From Candidatus Egerieimonas intestinavium (lineage in GTDB: Bacteria; Bacillota; Clostridia; Lachnospirales; Lachnospiraceae): 54,525 nt of DNA. Each line of letters begins with the position of its first letter. Position 1 is the stretch's first letter. A model generated the notes under the pieces. The model saw only the letters and a program-made list of their open reading frames with translations, made no database searches and was not told the DNA's origin. The stretch lies in NCBI GenBank assembly GCA_018711815.1, contig DVHU01000045.1, forward strand, positions 1-54,525. The letters are read 5' to 3'. The translations under genes were made by a program, and so were the position numbers. Of the stretch, positions 25,389-33,342 are shown in pieces.

Positions 25389-26057
25389 ATGAGCGAAACG
25401 GAAATGTTTAAAACTACGCTGATGGGCGGATACGACAAGGACGATGTGCAGATGCAGGTACAGGCCTTGAAGGAGGAGGCTTACGCGGAGAAGAGCCGGC
25501 TCCTGAAGGAGATTAAGGAGAAGGACAGCAAGATCAGCGAGCTCCTCCAGCGCCTGGACGCTAAGGAACAGCAGATCGAGAAATATAAGAAGGATATCTC
25601 AGAAAAGTATCAGCAGTATATCGACAATTATGAGAGTATCGGCCGCCTGGTGTATGAGAGTCAGGTGCGGGCGGACAACATGATCAAGGAAGCGGAGAAG
25701 AAGCGGGATGAGCTTCTGGCTGAAGCCACGGTGGAGGCGGAGCGCCGGGTTCTCTCCGTGCAGACGGAGATCGACGAGAAGCTGGCCGAGGGCAAGAAGA
25801 AGTACATCGCGGTGCAGGATGAGATGAACGACATCGTTGAGCTCATCAATCAGGCCCAGCAGAGGTTCATGTCCTCCTACAAGGAGGTTCACCGGATCAT
25901 CAGCAGCATGCCGGAGAGCATGCAGGAGCTGGGCGACGAGCAGGATGAGGCCGCCGAGGAAATGGAGGAGCAGGTGGAGGACAGCCTGGATGAGGCGGAT
26001 ACCGATGAGGTGGAGGCCGACATCATGGCCCTGCTCAGCCAGGAAGAGGAAGACTGA
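25389..26057 (+). CDS. DivIVA-like coiled-coil protein
   Basis: A 222-residue protein. The N-terminus FKTTLMGGYDKDDVQMQVQA resembles the membrane- and curvature-sensing motif of DivIVA/GpsB proteins (the F-x-x-x-x-x-G-Y-D/N-x-x-D/E-V pattern). A long coiled coil (about 20-180) and a very acidic tail follow. It probably marks cell poles or septa and fits between two cell-wall enzymes, the GH18 hydrolase and cwlD. The ATG at 25389 with AGGTAAAGGGG upstream is preferred over the longer open frame, which starts inside the GH18 gene. Confidence 0.78.
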   Translation: MSETEMFKTTLMGGYDKDDVQMQVQALKEEAYAEKSRLLKEIKEKDSKISELLQRLDAKEQQIEKYKKDISEKYQQYIDNYESIGRLVYESQVRADNMIKEAEKKRDELLAEATVEAERRVLSVQTEIDEKLAEGKKKYIAVQDEMNDIVELINQAQQRFMSSYKEVHRIISSMPESMQELGDEQDEAAEEMEEQVEDSLDEADTDEVEADIMALLSQEEED

Positions 26058-26090
26058 ATCGAAGAAATAAGGAAATGAAAGTAAAAAAGA

Positions 26091-26128
26091 CTCCCAGGGC
26101 ATATACTGTAGGGAAAATGCCCTGGGAG
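26091..26128 (+). promoter_or_regulatory. Hairpin covering the cwlD ribosome binding site
   Basis: CTCCCAGGGCAT (26091-26102) is perfectly complementary to ATGCCCTGGGAG (26117-26128), with a 14-base loop. The 3' arm ends in GGGAG, the ribosome site for the TTG at 26137, so the stem would hide it. There is no T run, so it is not an ordinary terminator. A TATACT in the loop side (26102-26107) could be a -10 giving a shorter transcript without the 5' arm. Confidence 0.55.
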
Positions 26129-26136
26129 AATTTATA

Positions 26137-26841
26137 TTGAGAAAGAATCTGGAAATGGGTATGGCGGCGCTGCTGCTGGCGGGGATCTTTTTCCTGGGAA
26201 GGCAGGGGGCCCTCATGGCCCCCGAGGCTGCGGCCGCGGCAGCGGAGGTCGAGGCGGCGCCGCTGGTGGCGGTGGACGCGGGACATGGAGGGGAAGATCC
26301 CGGGAAGGTGGGGGTCAATGATGTGCTGGAGAAGGACGTGAACCTGCAGATAGCCCGGAAGCTCAAGGAATATCTGGAGAGCCAGGGGGTTCGGGCAGAG
26401 CTCCTCCGGGAGGAGGACGCGGGGCTGAACGACGCGGACGCTTCCAACAAAAAGGTCCAGGATCTGCAGAGGCGGTGTGACCGGATTCATGAGCTGCAGC
26501 CGGCATGCACGGTGAGCATCCATCAGAACAGCTATCCCGAGGCTTCCGTGAAGGGGGCTCAGGTCTTCTACTACACCCACTCGGCGGAGGGAGAGGCCCT
26601 GGCCAAGGATATTCAGGAACAGCTGATCGGCCAGGTAGACCCGGAGAATCACCGGCAGGCCAAGGGGAACACCACCTATTACCTGCTGAAAAAGACAGAC
26701 GTGCCTCTGGCCATCGTGGAGTGCGGCTTCCTGAGCAATCCCCAGGAGGCGGAGCTGCTGACTCAGGAGGACTACCAGACTCGGGTGGCCAAGGCAGTGG
26801 GGGACGGAATCCTGGAGTATTTGACAGGGAAAAAAGCATAG
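26137..26841 (+). CDS. cwlD: N-acetylmuramoyl-L-alanine amidase (Amidase_3, CwlD-like)
   Basis: Cleaves the amide link between muramic acid and peptide. In spore formers CwlD does so on the way to muramic lactam in the cortex. The 234-residue protein has an N-terminal signal/anchor (MGMAALLLAGIFFLG) and the complete amidase_3 zinc site: VDAGHGGEDPG (His), the Glu in LEKDVNLQIARKL, SIHQNSY (His), and VECGFLSNPQEAELL (catalytic Glu). The TTG start is chosen from GGGAG eight bases upstream; ATGs at 26155 and 26161 lack one. A neighbouring hairpin overlaps the ribosome site. The tsaC promoter starts inside its last codons. Confidence 0.85.
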   Translation: MRKNLEMGMAALLLAGIFFLGRQGALMAPEAAAAAAEVEAAPLVAVDAGHGGEDPGKVGVNDVLEKDVNLQIARKLKEYLESQGVRAELLREEDAGLNDADASNKKVQDLQRRCDRIHELQPACTVSIHQNSYPEASVKGAQVFYYTHSAEGEALAKDIQEQLIGQVDPENHRQAKGNTTYYLLKKTDVPLAIVECGFLSNPQEAELLTQEDYQTRVAKAVGDGILEYLTGKKA

Positions 26842-26849
26842 GGTATAAT
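26821..26849 (+). promoter_or_regulatory. Strong sigma-A promoter of tsaC, inside the cwlD end
   Basis: TTGACA (26821-26826), a 17-bp spacer and TATAAT (26844-26849), both close to consensus. The leader contains a hairpin, TGCGCC-T-CCTGTA/TGCAGGG-GCGCA (about 26863-26892). Confidence 0.8.
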
Positions 26850-26921
26850 AAAAAACAAGCGGTGTGCGCCTCCTGTAAAGCTGCAGGGGCGCATTTAAAT
26901 TGAGAGGACACGGGAGAGGAC

Positions 26922-27968
26922 ATGAGAGCGAGAATCGTGCGGATGACAGAGGAAAAACTGGATAGGGAGGCCCTGGCCCAGGCGGGTGAGATCTTGCGGC
27001 GGGGCGGCCTGGTGGCCTTTCCCACAGAGACTGTCTACGGTCTGGGCGGGAACGCTCTGGATCCGGAGGCTTCCCGGAAGATTTATGAGGCCAAGGGAAG
27101 GCCTTCGGATAACCCGCTGATCGTGCACATTGCGGATTTGGAGCATTTGGAGCCTCTGGTGGAGAAAATCCCGGAGAAAGCGCGGATCCTGGCTAAAAAG
27201 TGCTGGCCGGGGCCGCTGACTATGATTTTTTCCAAGAGCAGCCTGGTACCGGAGGCCACCACCGGGGGATTGCCCAGCGTGGCGGTGCGGATGCCAGACC
27301 ATCAGGTGGCCCTGGAGCTGATCCGCCAGGCGGGGGGCTACGTGGCGGCGCCCAGCGCCAACACCTCCGGACGGCCCAGCCCCACGGAGGCGGCCCATGT
27401 GGAGGCGGATCTGGGGGATAGGATCGACATGATTGTGGACGGGGGACCGGTGGGGATCGGCCTGGAGTCCACCATTGTGGATTTTACCGAGGAGGTGCCC
27501 ACCATCTTAAGGCCCGGCTACCTGAACCAGCAGATGCTGGAGGAGCTGATCGGTCAGGTGCGGATGGATCGCGGCCTCACCTTGGAGGCGGGTGTGAGAC
27601 CCAAGGCTCCGGGGATGAAGTACAAGCATTATGCGCCCAAGGGGGATCTGACCATCGTAGAAGGCCCCGGACAGCGGGTGGTGGAGGAGATCAACCGATT
27701 GGCCCAGGAGAAATGCCTGCAGGGATTTCGGGTGGGGATCATCGCCGTGGAGGAGACGGCCCCGTCCTATACCCAGGGGATGGTAAAATGTATTGGGAGC
27801 CGGAAAGATGAGGAGTCCATCGCCCGGCAGCTTTACCGGGTGCTCCGGGATTTTGACGCTCTGGAGGCGGATTACATTTATTCCGAGGCCTTCGAGACGC
27901 CCCGGATGGGACAGGCCATCATGAACCGGCTGTTAAAGGCCGCGGGCCATAAGATCATAAAGGTGTAG
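26922..27968 (+). CDS. tsaC: L-threonylcarbamoyladenylate synthase (Sua5/YwlC type)
   Basis: Makes threonylcarbamoyl-AMP from threonine, bicarbonate and ATP, the first step of the universal t6A37 tRNA modification. The 348-residue length marks the two-domain Sua5 form. The catalytic domain has FPTETVYGLGGNALD, KGRPSDNPLIVHIAD and SAVRMPDH-type strands (VAVRMPDHQVALELI), plus SANTSGRPSPT. The C-terminal Sua5 domain follows the PGMKYKHYAP linker. GGGAGAGGAC precedes the ATG. First gene of a probable tsaC-ywlE-upp-comEB transcript. Confidence 0.96.
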   Translation: MRARIVRMTEEKLDREALAQAGEILRRGGLVAFPTETVYGLGGNALDPEASRKIYEAKGRPSDNPLIVHIADLEHLEPLVEKIPEKARILAKKCWPGPLTMIFSKSSLVPEATTGGLPSVAVRMPDHQVALELIRQAGGYVAAPSANTSGRPSPTEAAHVEADLGDRIDMIVDGGPVGIGLESTIVDFTEEVPTILRPGYLNQQMLEELIGQVRMDRGLTLEAGVRPKAPGMKYKHYAPKGDLTIVEGPGQRVVEEINRLAQEKCLQGFRVGIIAVEETAPSYTQGMVKCIGSRKDEESIARQLYRVLRDFDALEADYIYSEAFETPRMGQAIMNRLLKAAGHKIIKV

Positions 27969-27980
27969 GGGACAAAAGCT

Positions 27981-28427
27981 ATGGAGGACTGTAAGAAAAT
28001 TATATTTGTGGACGCTTCCGATACGGGGCGGGCGGCTATGGCCAAGATTATCATGCGCCAAAGGCTGCTGGGGGCTACTCCGGAGGTACTCTCCCGGGGG
28101 CTTGTGGTGCTCTTTCCGGAGCCCATGAATCAGAAGGCGGAGGCGGTTCTGGTGAGCAACGGCTACAGCGGCAGGGAGCACCGGGCGGCACAGCTGCTGC
28201 AGGAGGATATTGAGCCGGGGACGCTGATCCTCACCATGGAGGATGAGCAGAAGCTGAAGATCTGGGAGGATTATGAAAATGTGCCCCGGGTCTACCGGCT
28301 GACCGATTACGTGGGGGAGAGCGGGGATATTCCGCCCCTGTACGGGAAGCCCCTGACGGAGTACGGGGCCTGCTGTGAGTGGATCGGCGCCCTGGTGGAT
28401 AAACTGATAGAGAAGATTAAAGGTTAA
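27981..28427 (+). CDS. Degenerate YwlE/LMW phosphatase-like protein (likely inactive)
   Basis: A 148-residue protein in the place normally held by ywlE, the protein-arginine phosphatase, directly after tsaC. The fold's first strand and P-loop align ([18 protein letters not shown] against the family's IIFVCTGNTCRSPMAEAL), but the catalytic Cys is Asp, the second Cys is Gly and the Ser is Ala; only the Arg remains. The general-acid loop is also altered: the family DxxDPFGG reads DIPPLYGK. All four changes remove phosphatase chemistry, so this is probably a pseudophosphatase kept for binding or structure. The frame is intact with a normal length, so it is not a recent pseudogene. Confidence 0.8.
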   Translation: MEDCKKIIFVDASDTGRAAMAKIIMRQRLLGATPEVLSRGLVVLFPEPMNQKAEAVLVSNGYSGREHRAAQLLQEDIEPGTLILTMEDEQKLKIWEDYENVPRVYRLTDYVGESGDIPPLYGKPLTEYGACCEWIGALVDKLIEKIKG

Positions 28428-28449
28428 AAGCAGCAAAGGAGGCAGACTG

Positions 28450-29079
28450 ATGGCTAAGGTAAAGGTAATGGAGCATCCGCTGATCCGTCATAAGATCGGT
28501 ATTCTGCGGAATGAGGAGACCAGTTCCAAGGAGTTCAGAGAGTTAATCGGCGAGGTGGCTATGCTGATGTGCTTCGAGGCCACCAGAGAGTTGAAGCTGG
28601 TAAAAAAGACGATTCGCACACCCATCTGCGAGACGGAGGTGGAGGAGCTGGCGGGCAAGAAGCTGGCGGTGGTTCCCATTCTCCGGGCAGGCCTGGGCAT
28701 GGTGGACGGTATGCTGGCCATGATTCCGGCGGCTAAGGTGGGACATATCGGGCTCTACCGGGATCCCGAGACCTTAAAGCCGGTGGAGTACTACTGCAAG
28801 CTGCCGGCGGATTCCTCTGAGCGGGAGGTTTACGTAGTGGATCCCATGCTGGCCACCGGAGGGAGCGCCTCCGCGGCCATCACCCTGCTGAAGGAAAAGG
28901 GTGTGAAAAACATTCATTTTATGTGCATCATAGCGGCGCCCGAGGGAGTGGCTGTCATGGAGCGGGAGCACCCGGATGTGGATCTGTATATCGGGGCTCT
29001 GGATGAGCGTCTCAATGACCACGGCTACATTGTCCCGGGGCTGGGAGATGCCGGGGACCGGATTTTCGGCACCAAGTAA
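28450..29079 (+). CDS. upp: Uracil phosphoribosyltransferase
   Basis: Salvages uracil by converting it with PRPP to UMP. The 209-residue sequence is a standard [24 protein letters not shown] at the start, [26 protein letters not shown], the PRPP loop [12 protein letters not shown], and the uracil-site end [32 protein letters not shown] precedes the ATG. Eleven bases after it lies the dCMP deaminase, another pyrimidine gene. Confidence 0.98.
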   Translation: MAKVKVMEHPLIRHKIGILRNEETSSKEFRELIGEVAMLMCFEATRELKLVKKTIRTPICETEVEELAGKKLAVVPILRAGLGMVDGMLAMIPAAKVGHIGLYRDPETLKPVEYYCKLPADSSEREVYVVDPMLATGGSASAAITLLKEKGVKNIHFMCIIAAPEGVAVMEREHPDVDLYIGALDERLNDHGYIVPGLGDAGDRIFGTK

Positions 29080-29089
29080 AGGAGAAGAC

Positions 29090-29578
29090 ATGGGAGAAAA
29101 ACGCAAGGACTATATTTCCTGGGATGAATACTTCATGGGGGTGGCCAAACTCTCCGGCATGCGCTCCAAGGATCCCAGCACGCAGGTGGGGGCCTGCATT
29201 GTCAGCGAGAAGAATAAGATTTTGTCCATGGGCTACAACGGATTTCCCATCGGCTGCTCAGACGATGAGTTTCCCTGGAGCCGGGACGGCGAGGATGAGC
29301 TGAAGAAAAAGTATTTGTATGTGACCCACAGCGAGCTCAACGCCATTTTGAACTACCGGGGGGGAAGCCTGGAGGGGGCCAAGCTTTACGTGACCCTCTT
29401 CCCCTGCAACGAGTGCGCCAAGGCCATCATACAGGCGGGCATCAAAGAAATCATCTACGACTGCGACAAGTACGATGGGACACCGGGAATCACCGCCTCC
29501 AAGATGATGCTGGCGGCGGCGGGGGTGAAGCTGCGCAGGTATGAGCGCAGCGGCCGAACGATCACCATGGAGCTATAA
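29090..29578 (+). CDS. comEB: dCMP deaminase (ComEB-like)
   Basis: Deaminates dCMP to dUMP for thymidylate synthesis. The 162-residue zinc enzyme shows DPSTQVGACIV, the zinc His and catalytic Glu in THSELNAIL, and the Cys pair LFPCNECAKAIIQ. The end TASKMMLAAAGVKLRRY is typical. The ATG at 29090 with AAAGGAGAAGAC is chosen; the longer frame begins inside upp. The name comEB follows the B. subtilis homologue and does not imply competence. Confidence 0.95.
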   Translation: MGEKRKDYISWDEYFMGVAKLSGMRSKDPSTQVGACIVSEKNKILSMGYNGFPIGCSDDEFPWSRDGEDELKKKYLYVTHSELNAILNYRGGSLEGAKLYVTLFPCNECAKAIIQAGIKEIIYDCDKYDGTPGITASKMMLAAAGVKLRRYERSGRTITMEL

Positions 29579-29609
29579 GATCATTTGGCGAAGAGGTGCT
29601 GAAAAATCC

Positions 29610-29638
29610 TTGACAAACCCGGGAAATTCCCTTAGAAT
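29610..29638 (+). promoter_or_regulatory. Promoter of the proS T-box leader
   Basis: TTGACA (29610-29615), a 17-bp spacer and TAGAAT (29633-29638), a few bases before the T-box RNA. Confidence 0.8.
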
Positions 29639-29644
29639 CCAAGT

Positions 29645-29908
29645 GACAGATAAAATGGCGAAGAAGAGAATAGTACACGCGGGACAATCGACAGAGAGGG
29701 AGGCGGCGGTGGAAGCTTCCTGTGCGGACTGTGTGGAACCGGCCTCGGAGCCGCCTGCGAGGAGCAGGACGCGTCCCCCGGCGTTAAAGGGGAAGAAAGA
29801 GAGGGCAGTTCCGGCAAGGGAGCTGTCAATCAGGGTGGTACCGCCGGTTAAGTGAAATTCAGTCACTGCCGGCCCCTAGGCAACTGGGGGCTGGCGGTGA
29901 TTTTTTTT
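29645..29908 (+). promoter_or_regulatory. T-box leader (tRNA-Pro sensing) upstream of proS
   Basis: A T-box riboswitch that lets proS be transcribed when uncharged tRNA-Pro builds up. The conserved T-box sequence AGGGTGGTACCG is at 29832-29843. Stem I begins with GAAGAAGAGAATAGTA (29660-29675) and has the later AGAGAGGGAGG. The terminator is CACTGCCGGCCCC (29864-29876) against GGGGGCTGGCGGTG (29886-29899), ending in eight T (29901-29908). A proline specifier is expected from the downstream gene; CCG at 29739-29741 is a candidate but was not proven by folding. Confidence 0.93.
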
Positions 29909-30030
29909 CGGGAACCTGCGTTTCCGGGAAAAGAAAAATGCCTGGCAGGGATGCGCACTTTGCCCGGCTGGGGTATCCGGGCCGCCCGCGGTAAAGGTAA
30001 AGATTAGAGAAGATAGAAAAGGAGAAGAAG

Positions 30031-31470
30031 ATGGCTAAGGAAAAGAAATTAGTAGAATCAATCACCTCCATGGAGGAGGATTTTGCCCAGTGGTACACAG
30101 ACGTGGTGAAGAAGGCGGATCTCATCGACTATACCAGCGTGAAGGGCTGCATGGTGATCAAGCCCGCAGGCTACGCCATCTGGGAAAACATCCAGCATGA
30201 GCTGGATCGGCGGTTCAAGGAGACTGGGGTGCAGAATGTTTATCTGCCTATGTTCATTCCCGAGAGCCTGCTGCAGAAGGAGAAGGATCACGTGGAGGGC
30301 TTTGCCCCGGAGGTGGCCTGGGTAACTCACGGAGGGCTGGAGCCCCTGCAGGAGCGCCTGTGTGTGCGCCCCACCTCTGAGACCCTGTTCTGTGACTTCT
30401 ATGCCAAGGAAATCCACTCTCACCGGGATCTGCCCAAGGTTTACAATCAGTGGTGCTCTGTGGTTCGCTGGGAGAAGACCACCCGTCCCTTCCTGCGTTC
30501 CAGAGAGTTCCTGTGGCAGGAGGGACACACGGCTCACGCCACCGCCCAGGAGGCTGAGGAGCGGACCATCCAGATGCTGAACGTCTACGCGGATTTCTGC
30601 GAGGAGGAGCTGGCTATCCCGGTGGTGAAGGGAAGAAAGACGGATAAGGAAAAGTTCGCCGGGGCGGAGGCTACCTATACTATTGAGTCCCTGATGCACG
30701 ACGGAAAAGCTCTGCAGTCAGGAACCAGCCACAACTTTGGAGACGGCTTTGCCAAGGCCTTCGGCATCCAGTATACGGATAAGGACAACACCTTGAAGTA
30801 TGTGCACCAGACTTCCTGGGGTATGACCACCCGTATGATTGGCGCCATCATTATGGTACACGGGGATAACAGCGGACTGAAGCTGCCCCCCAGAATTGCT
30901 CCGGTACAGGTGATGGTAATCCCCATCCAGCAGAGAAAAGAGGGCGTTGTGGAGAAGGCCCGGGAGGTTCTGGAGAGCCTGCTGGCTCAGGGAATCCGGG
31001 CCAGAATGGATGACAGCGACAAGAGCCCCGGCTGGAGATTTTCCGAGCAGGAGATGCGCGGAATCCCCCTGCGGGTGGAGATCGGCCCCAAGGATATTGA
31101 GCAGAACCAGGCAGTTCTGGTGCGCCGGGATAACCGGGAAAAAGTAGTGGTGGCTTTAGATGAGCTGGCACAGAAGGCGTCGGAGCTGCTGGTACAGATC
31201 CAGGAGGATATGCTGGAGAGCGCCAGAGCTCACAGAGACGCTCACACCTACACGGCCACTAATTATGAAGAGTTTGTCAAGACCATCAACGAAAAGCCGG
31301 GGTTTGTGAAGGCCATGTGGTGCGGCTGCCAGGAGTGCGAGGACAAGATTAAGGAGGACACGGCGGCAACCTCCCGCTGTATCCCCTTTGAGCAGGAGCA
31401 GCTGGCGGATACCTGCGTGTGCTGCGGCAAGCCTGCCAAGAAGATGGTTTACTGGGGAAGAGCTTACTAA
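30031..31470 (+). CDS. proS: Prolyl-tRNA synthetase (archaeal/eukaryotic-type)
   Basis: Charges tRNA-Pro. The 479-residue length and sequence ([40 protein letters not shown]) mark the short ProS type without the bacterial editing insertion. Class II motifs are visible: [53 protein letters not shown]. The anticodon domain and a C-terminal Cys-rich zinc-like end (CGCQECEDK and [18 protein letters not shown]) follow. GGAGAAGAAG precedes the ATG. It is controlled by the T-box just upstream. Confidence 0.97.
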   Translation: MAKEKKLVESITSMEEDFAQWYTDVVKKADLIDYTSVKGCMVIKPAGYAIWENIQHELDRRFKETGVQNVYLPMFIPESLLQKEKDHVEGFAPEVAWVTHGGLEPLQERLCVRPTSETLFCDFYAKEIHSHRDLPKVYNQWCSVVRWEKTTRPFLRSREFLWQEGHTAHATAQEAEERTIQMLNVYADFCEEELAIPVVKGRKTDKEKFAGAEATYTIESLMHDGKALQSGTSHNFGDGFAKAFGIQYTDKDNTLKYVHQTSWGMTTRMIGAIIMVHGDNSGLKLPPRIAPVQVMVIPIQQRKEGVVEKAREVLESLLAQGIRARMDDSDKSPGWRFSEQEMRGIPLRVEIGPKDIEQNQAVLVRRDNREKVVVALDELAQKASELLVQIQEDMLESARAHRDAHTYTATNYEEFVKTINEKPGFVKAMWCGCQECEDKIKEDTAATSRCIPFEQEQLADTCVCCGKPAKKMVYWGRAY

Positions 31471-31521
31471 TTAAAGTCTGCAAATAAAAAATCAAGGGGA
31501 AATTAATGAAGGAGGAAGCGT

Positions 31522-32856
31522 ATGCGCCTGAAGCTGCCGCCCAAGGTACAGTATATTATCGAAAAATTAAACGGCGCCGGCTTTGAGGCCTACGCGGTGG
31601 GCGGATGTGTCCGGGATTCCATCCTGGGCCGGGAGCCGGACGACTGGGATATCACTACCTCCGCCAAGCCCCTGCAGGTGAAGGAGCTTTTCGCTCGCAC
31701 GGTGGATACCGGGCTGCAGCACGGGACGGTGACGGTCCTTCTGGACAAGGACAGCTACGAGGTGACCACCTACCGGATCGACGGGGAATACCTGGACGGC
31801 AGGCATCCCCGCCAGGTAGAGTTTACCTCCAGGCTGGAGGAGGATCTGCAGCGGCGGGATTTTACCATCAACGCCATGGCCTACAGCCGGGAAACGGGTC
31901 TGGTGGACTGCTTCCAGGGGATGAAGGACATGCAGCTTCACCGGGTGCGCTGCGTGGGAGAGCCCCGGGAACGATTCTCGGAGGACGCCCTGCGGATCCT
32001 GCGGGCAGTGCGGTTTGCAGCCCAGCTGGGATTTGGCATTGAGGAGCGAACCCGGGAGGCCATCAGGCAGCTGGCGCCCACCCTGGAGAAGATCAGCGCG
32101 GAGCGGATCCGGGTGGAGTTAAATAAGCTGCTGATTTCCCCCAGGCCTCAGCTTCTGCGGGAAGCCTGGGAATTGGGGATCACCGCCGTGGTTCTGCCGG
32201 AGTTTGACCGGGCCATGGATACGCCCCAGAACGTGCCGGAGCATTTCTGCACAGTGGGGGAACATACCTTGCGGGCTCTGGAGCTGGTGGAGGCCGCTCC
32301 GGTGCTGCGCTGGACTATGCTGCTTCATGACCTGGCCAAGCCCCAGGTGAGAACCACCGGCCTGGGAGGCATAGATTATTTCCCTCACCATCAGGAAAAG
32401 GGAGAGCAGCTGGCGGTGGAGGTGCTGCGCCGGCTTAGATTTGACAACGAGACTGTCCGGCGGGTGCGGCTGCTGGTACGGTGGCATGATGTGATTCTGG
32501 AGCCCCAGGCGGAGGCTGTCCGCCGGGCGGTGAGCCAGCTGGGGAGAGAACTCTTTCCCCTGTACCTGCAGGTACGCCGGGCGGATATCCTGGCCCAGAG
32601 ACCCCTGCGGCGCCAGGAGAAGCTTTCGGAGCTGGCCCGGGTGGAGGAGATTTTTGCCCAGATCCTAGAGCGGGGAGACTGCCTGGCCGTGAAAGAACTG
32701 GCCGTTAACGGAAAAGATTTAATGGCCCTGGGATTAAAGCCCGGCCCCGGCCTGGGAGAAACCCTGGAGCGGCTGCTGGATCTGGTTCTGGAAGATCCGC
32801 AGCGCAACACCCGGGAATACCTCCTTAAAACTGCCCGAGATATCCCTATCCGCTAA
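31522..32856 (+). CDS. cca: CCA tRNA nucleotidyltransferase
   Basis: Adds or repairs the CCA end of tRNAs, needed here because none of the four tRNA genes in the window encodes CCA. The 444-residue protein starts with the nucleotidyltransferase head (GFEAYAVGGCVRDSILGREP, then DDWDITTSAKP with the metal Asp residues), followed by RRDFTINAMAY, the neck helix RFAAQLGFGIEERT, and an HD-type domain with LLHDLAKP. AAGGAGGAAGCGT precedes the ATG. A tandem-repeat region begins 15 bases after the stop. Confidence 0.96.
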   Translation: MRLKLPPKVQYIIEKLNGAGFEAYAVGGCVRDSILGREPDDWDITTSAKPLQVKELFARTVDTGLQHGTVTVLLDKDSYEVTTYRIDGEYLDGRHPRQVEFTSRLEEDLQRRDFTINAMAYSRETGLVDCFQGMKDMQLHRVRCVGEPRERFSEDALRILRAVRFAAQLGFGIEERTREAIRQLAPTLEKISAERIRVELNKLLISPRPQLLREAWELGITAVVLPEFDRAMDTPQNVPEHFCTVGEHTLRALELVEAAPVLRWTMLLHDLAKPQVRTTGLGGIDYFPHHQEKGEQLAVEVLRRLRFDNETVRRVRLLVRWHDVILEPQAEAVRRAVSQLGRELFPLYLQVRRADILAQRPLRRQEKLSELARVEEIFAQILERGDCLAVKELAVNGKDLMALGLKPGPGLGETLERLLDLVLEDPQRNTREYLLKTARDIPIR

Positions 32857-32870
32857 AGCTCCGCATTAAA

Positions 32871-33059
32871 GCAGCAGCTAAAAACCGGCCTGCCCAGCAG
32901 CGGCCGGACCCCCCCGCCCAGCAGCAGCTAAAAAGCGGCCCGCCCAGCAGCGTCAGGGAAACCCCGCCCAGCAGCAGCTAAAAACCGGTCTGCCCAGCAG
33001 CGGCAGGGAAACCCTGCCAGCATCAGCTAAAAAGCGGTCTGCCCAGCGGAACCGGGCCA
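32871..33059 (+). repeat. 50-bp tandem repeat array, 3.8 copies
   Basis: Four head-to-tail units start at 32871, 32921, 32971 and 33020. The first two are exactly 50 bp, the third 49, the last about 40. Each begins GCAGCAGCTAAAAA (GCATCAGC in the fourth), then CGG, then TGCCCAGC and a variable G/C end. Units differ at scattered positions, so the array is not brand new. It lies between cca and a palindromic repeat and has no coding or CRISPR character. Confidence 0.85.
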
Positions 33060-33083
33060 GGAAAAACCAACCGCCTTGAAAAT

Positions 33084-33196
33084 AAAAGCTTCCGAGGGAT
33101 TTCTCCCCTGTGCGAATTTGCCGAGCACAGCTTCGAGACTACAGGCTCGAAGTGAGCGCAGGCTGAGCACAGGGGAGAAATCCTCCGGAAGCTTTT
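33084..33196 (+). repeat. Palindromic repeat with 53-nt core, copy D
   Basis: Arms of 30 bases (33084-33113 and 33167-33196) pair at 28 positions and surround the 53-nt core (33114-33166), whose inner stem is CTTCGAG/CTCGAAG. The left arm opens with AAAAGCTT and the right ends in AAGCTTTT, so the outer stem resembles a bidirectional terminator. Core orientation is as in copy C; the arm sequence is unrelated to the other copies. Confidence 0.85.
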
Positions 33197-33342
33197 GCTA
33201 TTCTAGTAAAGTCAGTTTTTCCATACCCGCTCGGGTAAGTATTTATCCGCTAACTCCGGTTTTCCCTGCCGCCCCACCCCTGTACTATTTCCCTGAACCC
33301 CCACATAAACATAGAAAGAACGCAGAAAGTGAGGGGATATGT

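Noticed and set aside
29573-29866. Open frames on both strands in the proS leader
   Set aside because: The region is fully explained by the T-box RNA and its terminator.
32871-33059. Possible CRISPR array
   Set aside because: Repeats are directly adjacent with no unique spacers and no cas genes lie nearby; it is a simple tandem repeat.
33076-33342. N-terminal extension of the CotS-like frame
   Set aside because: It runs through the palindromic repeat and lacks a ribosome site; the family's N-terminus begins at the GTG at 33343.
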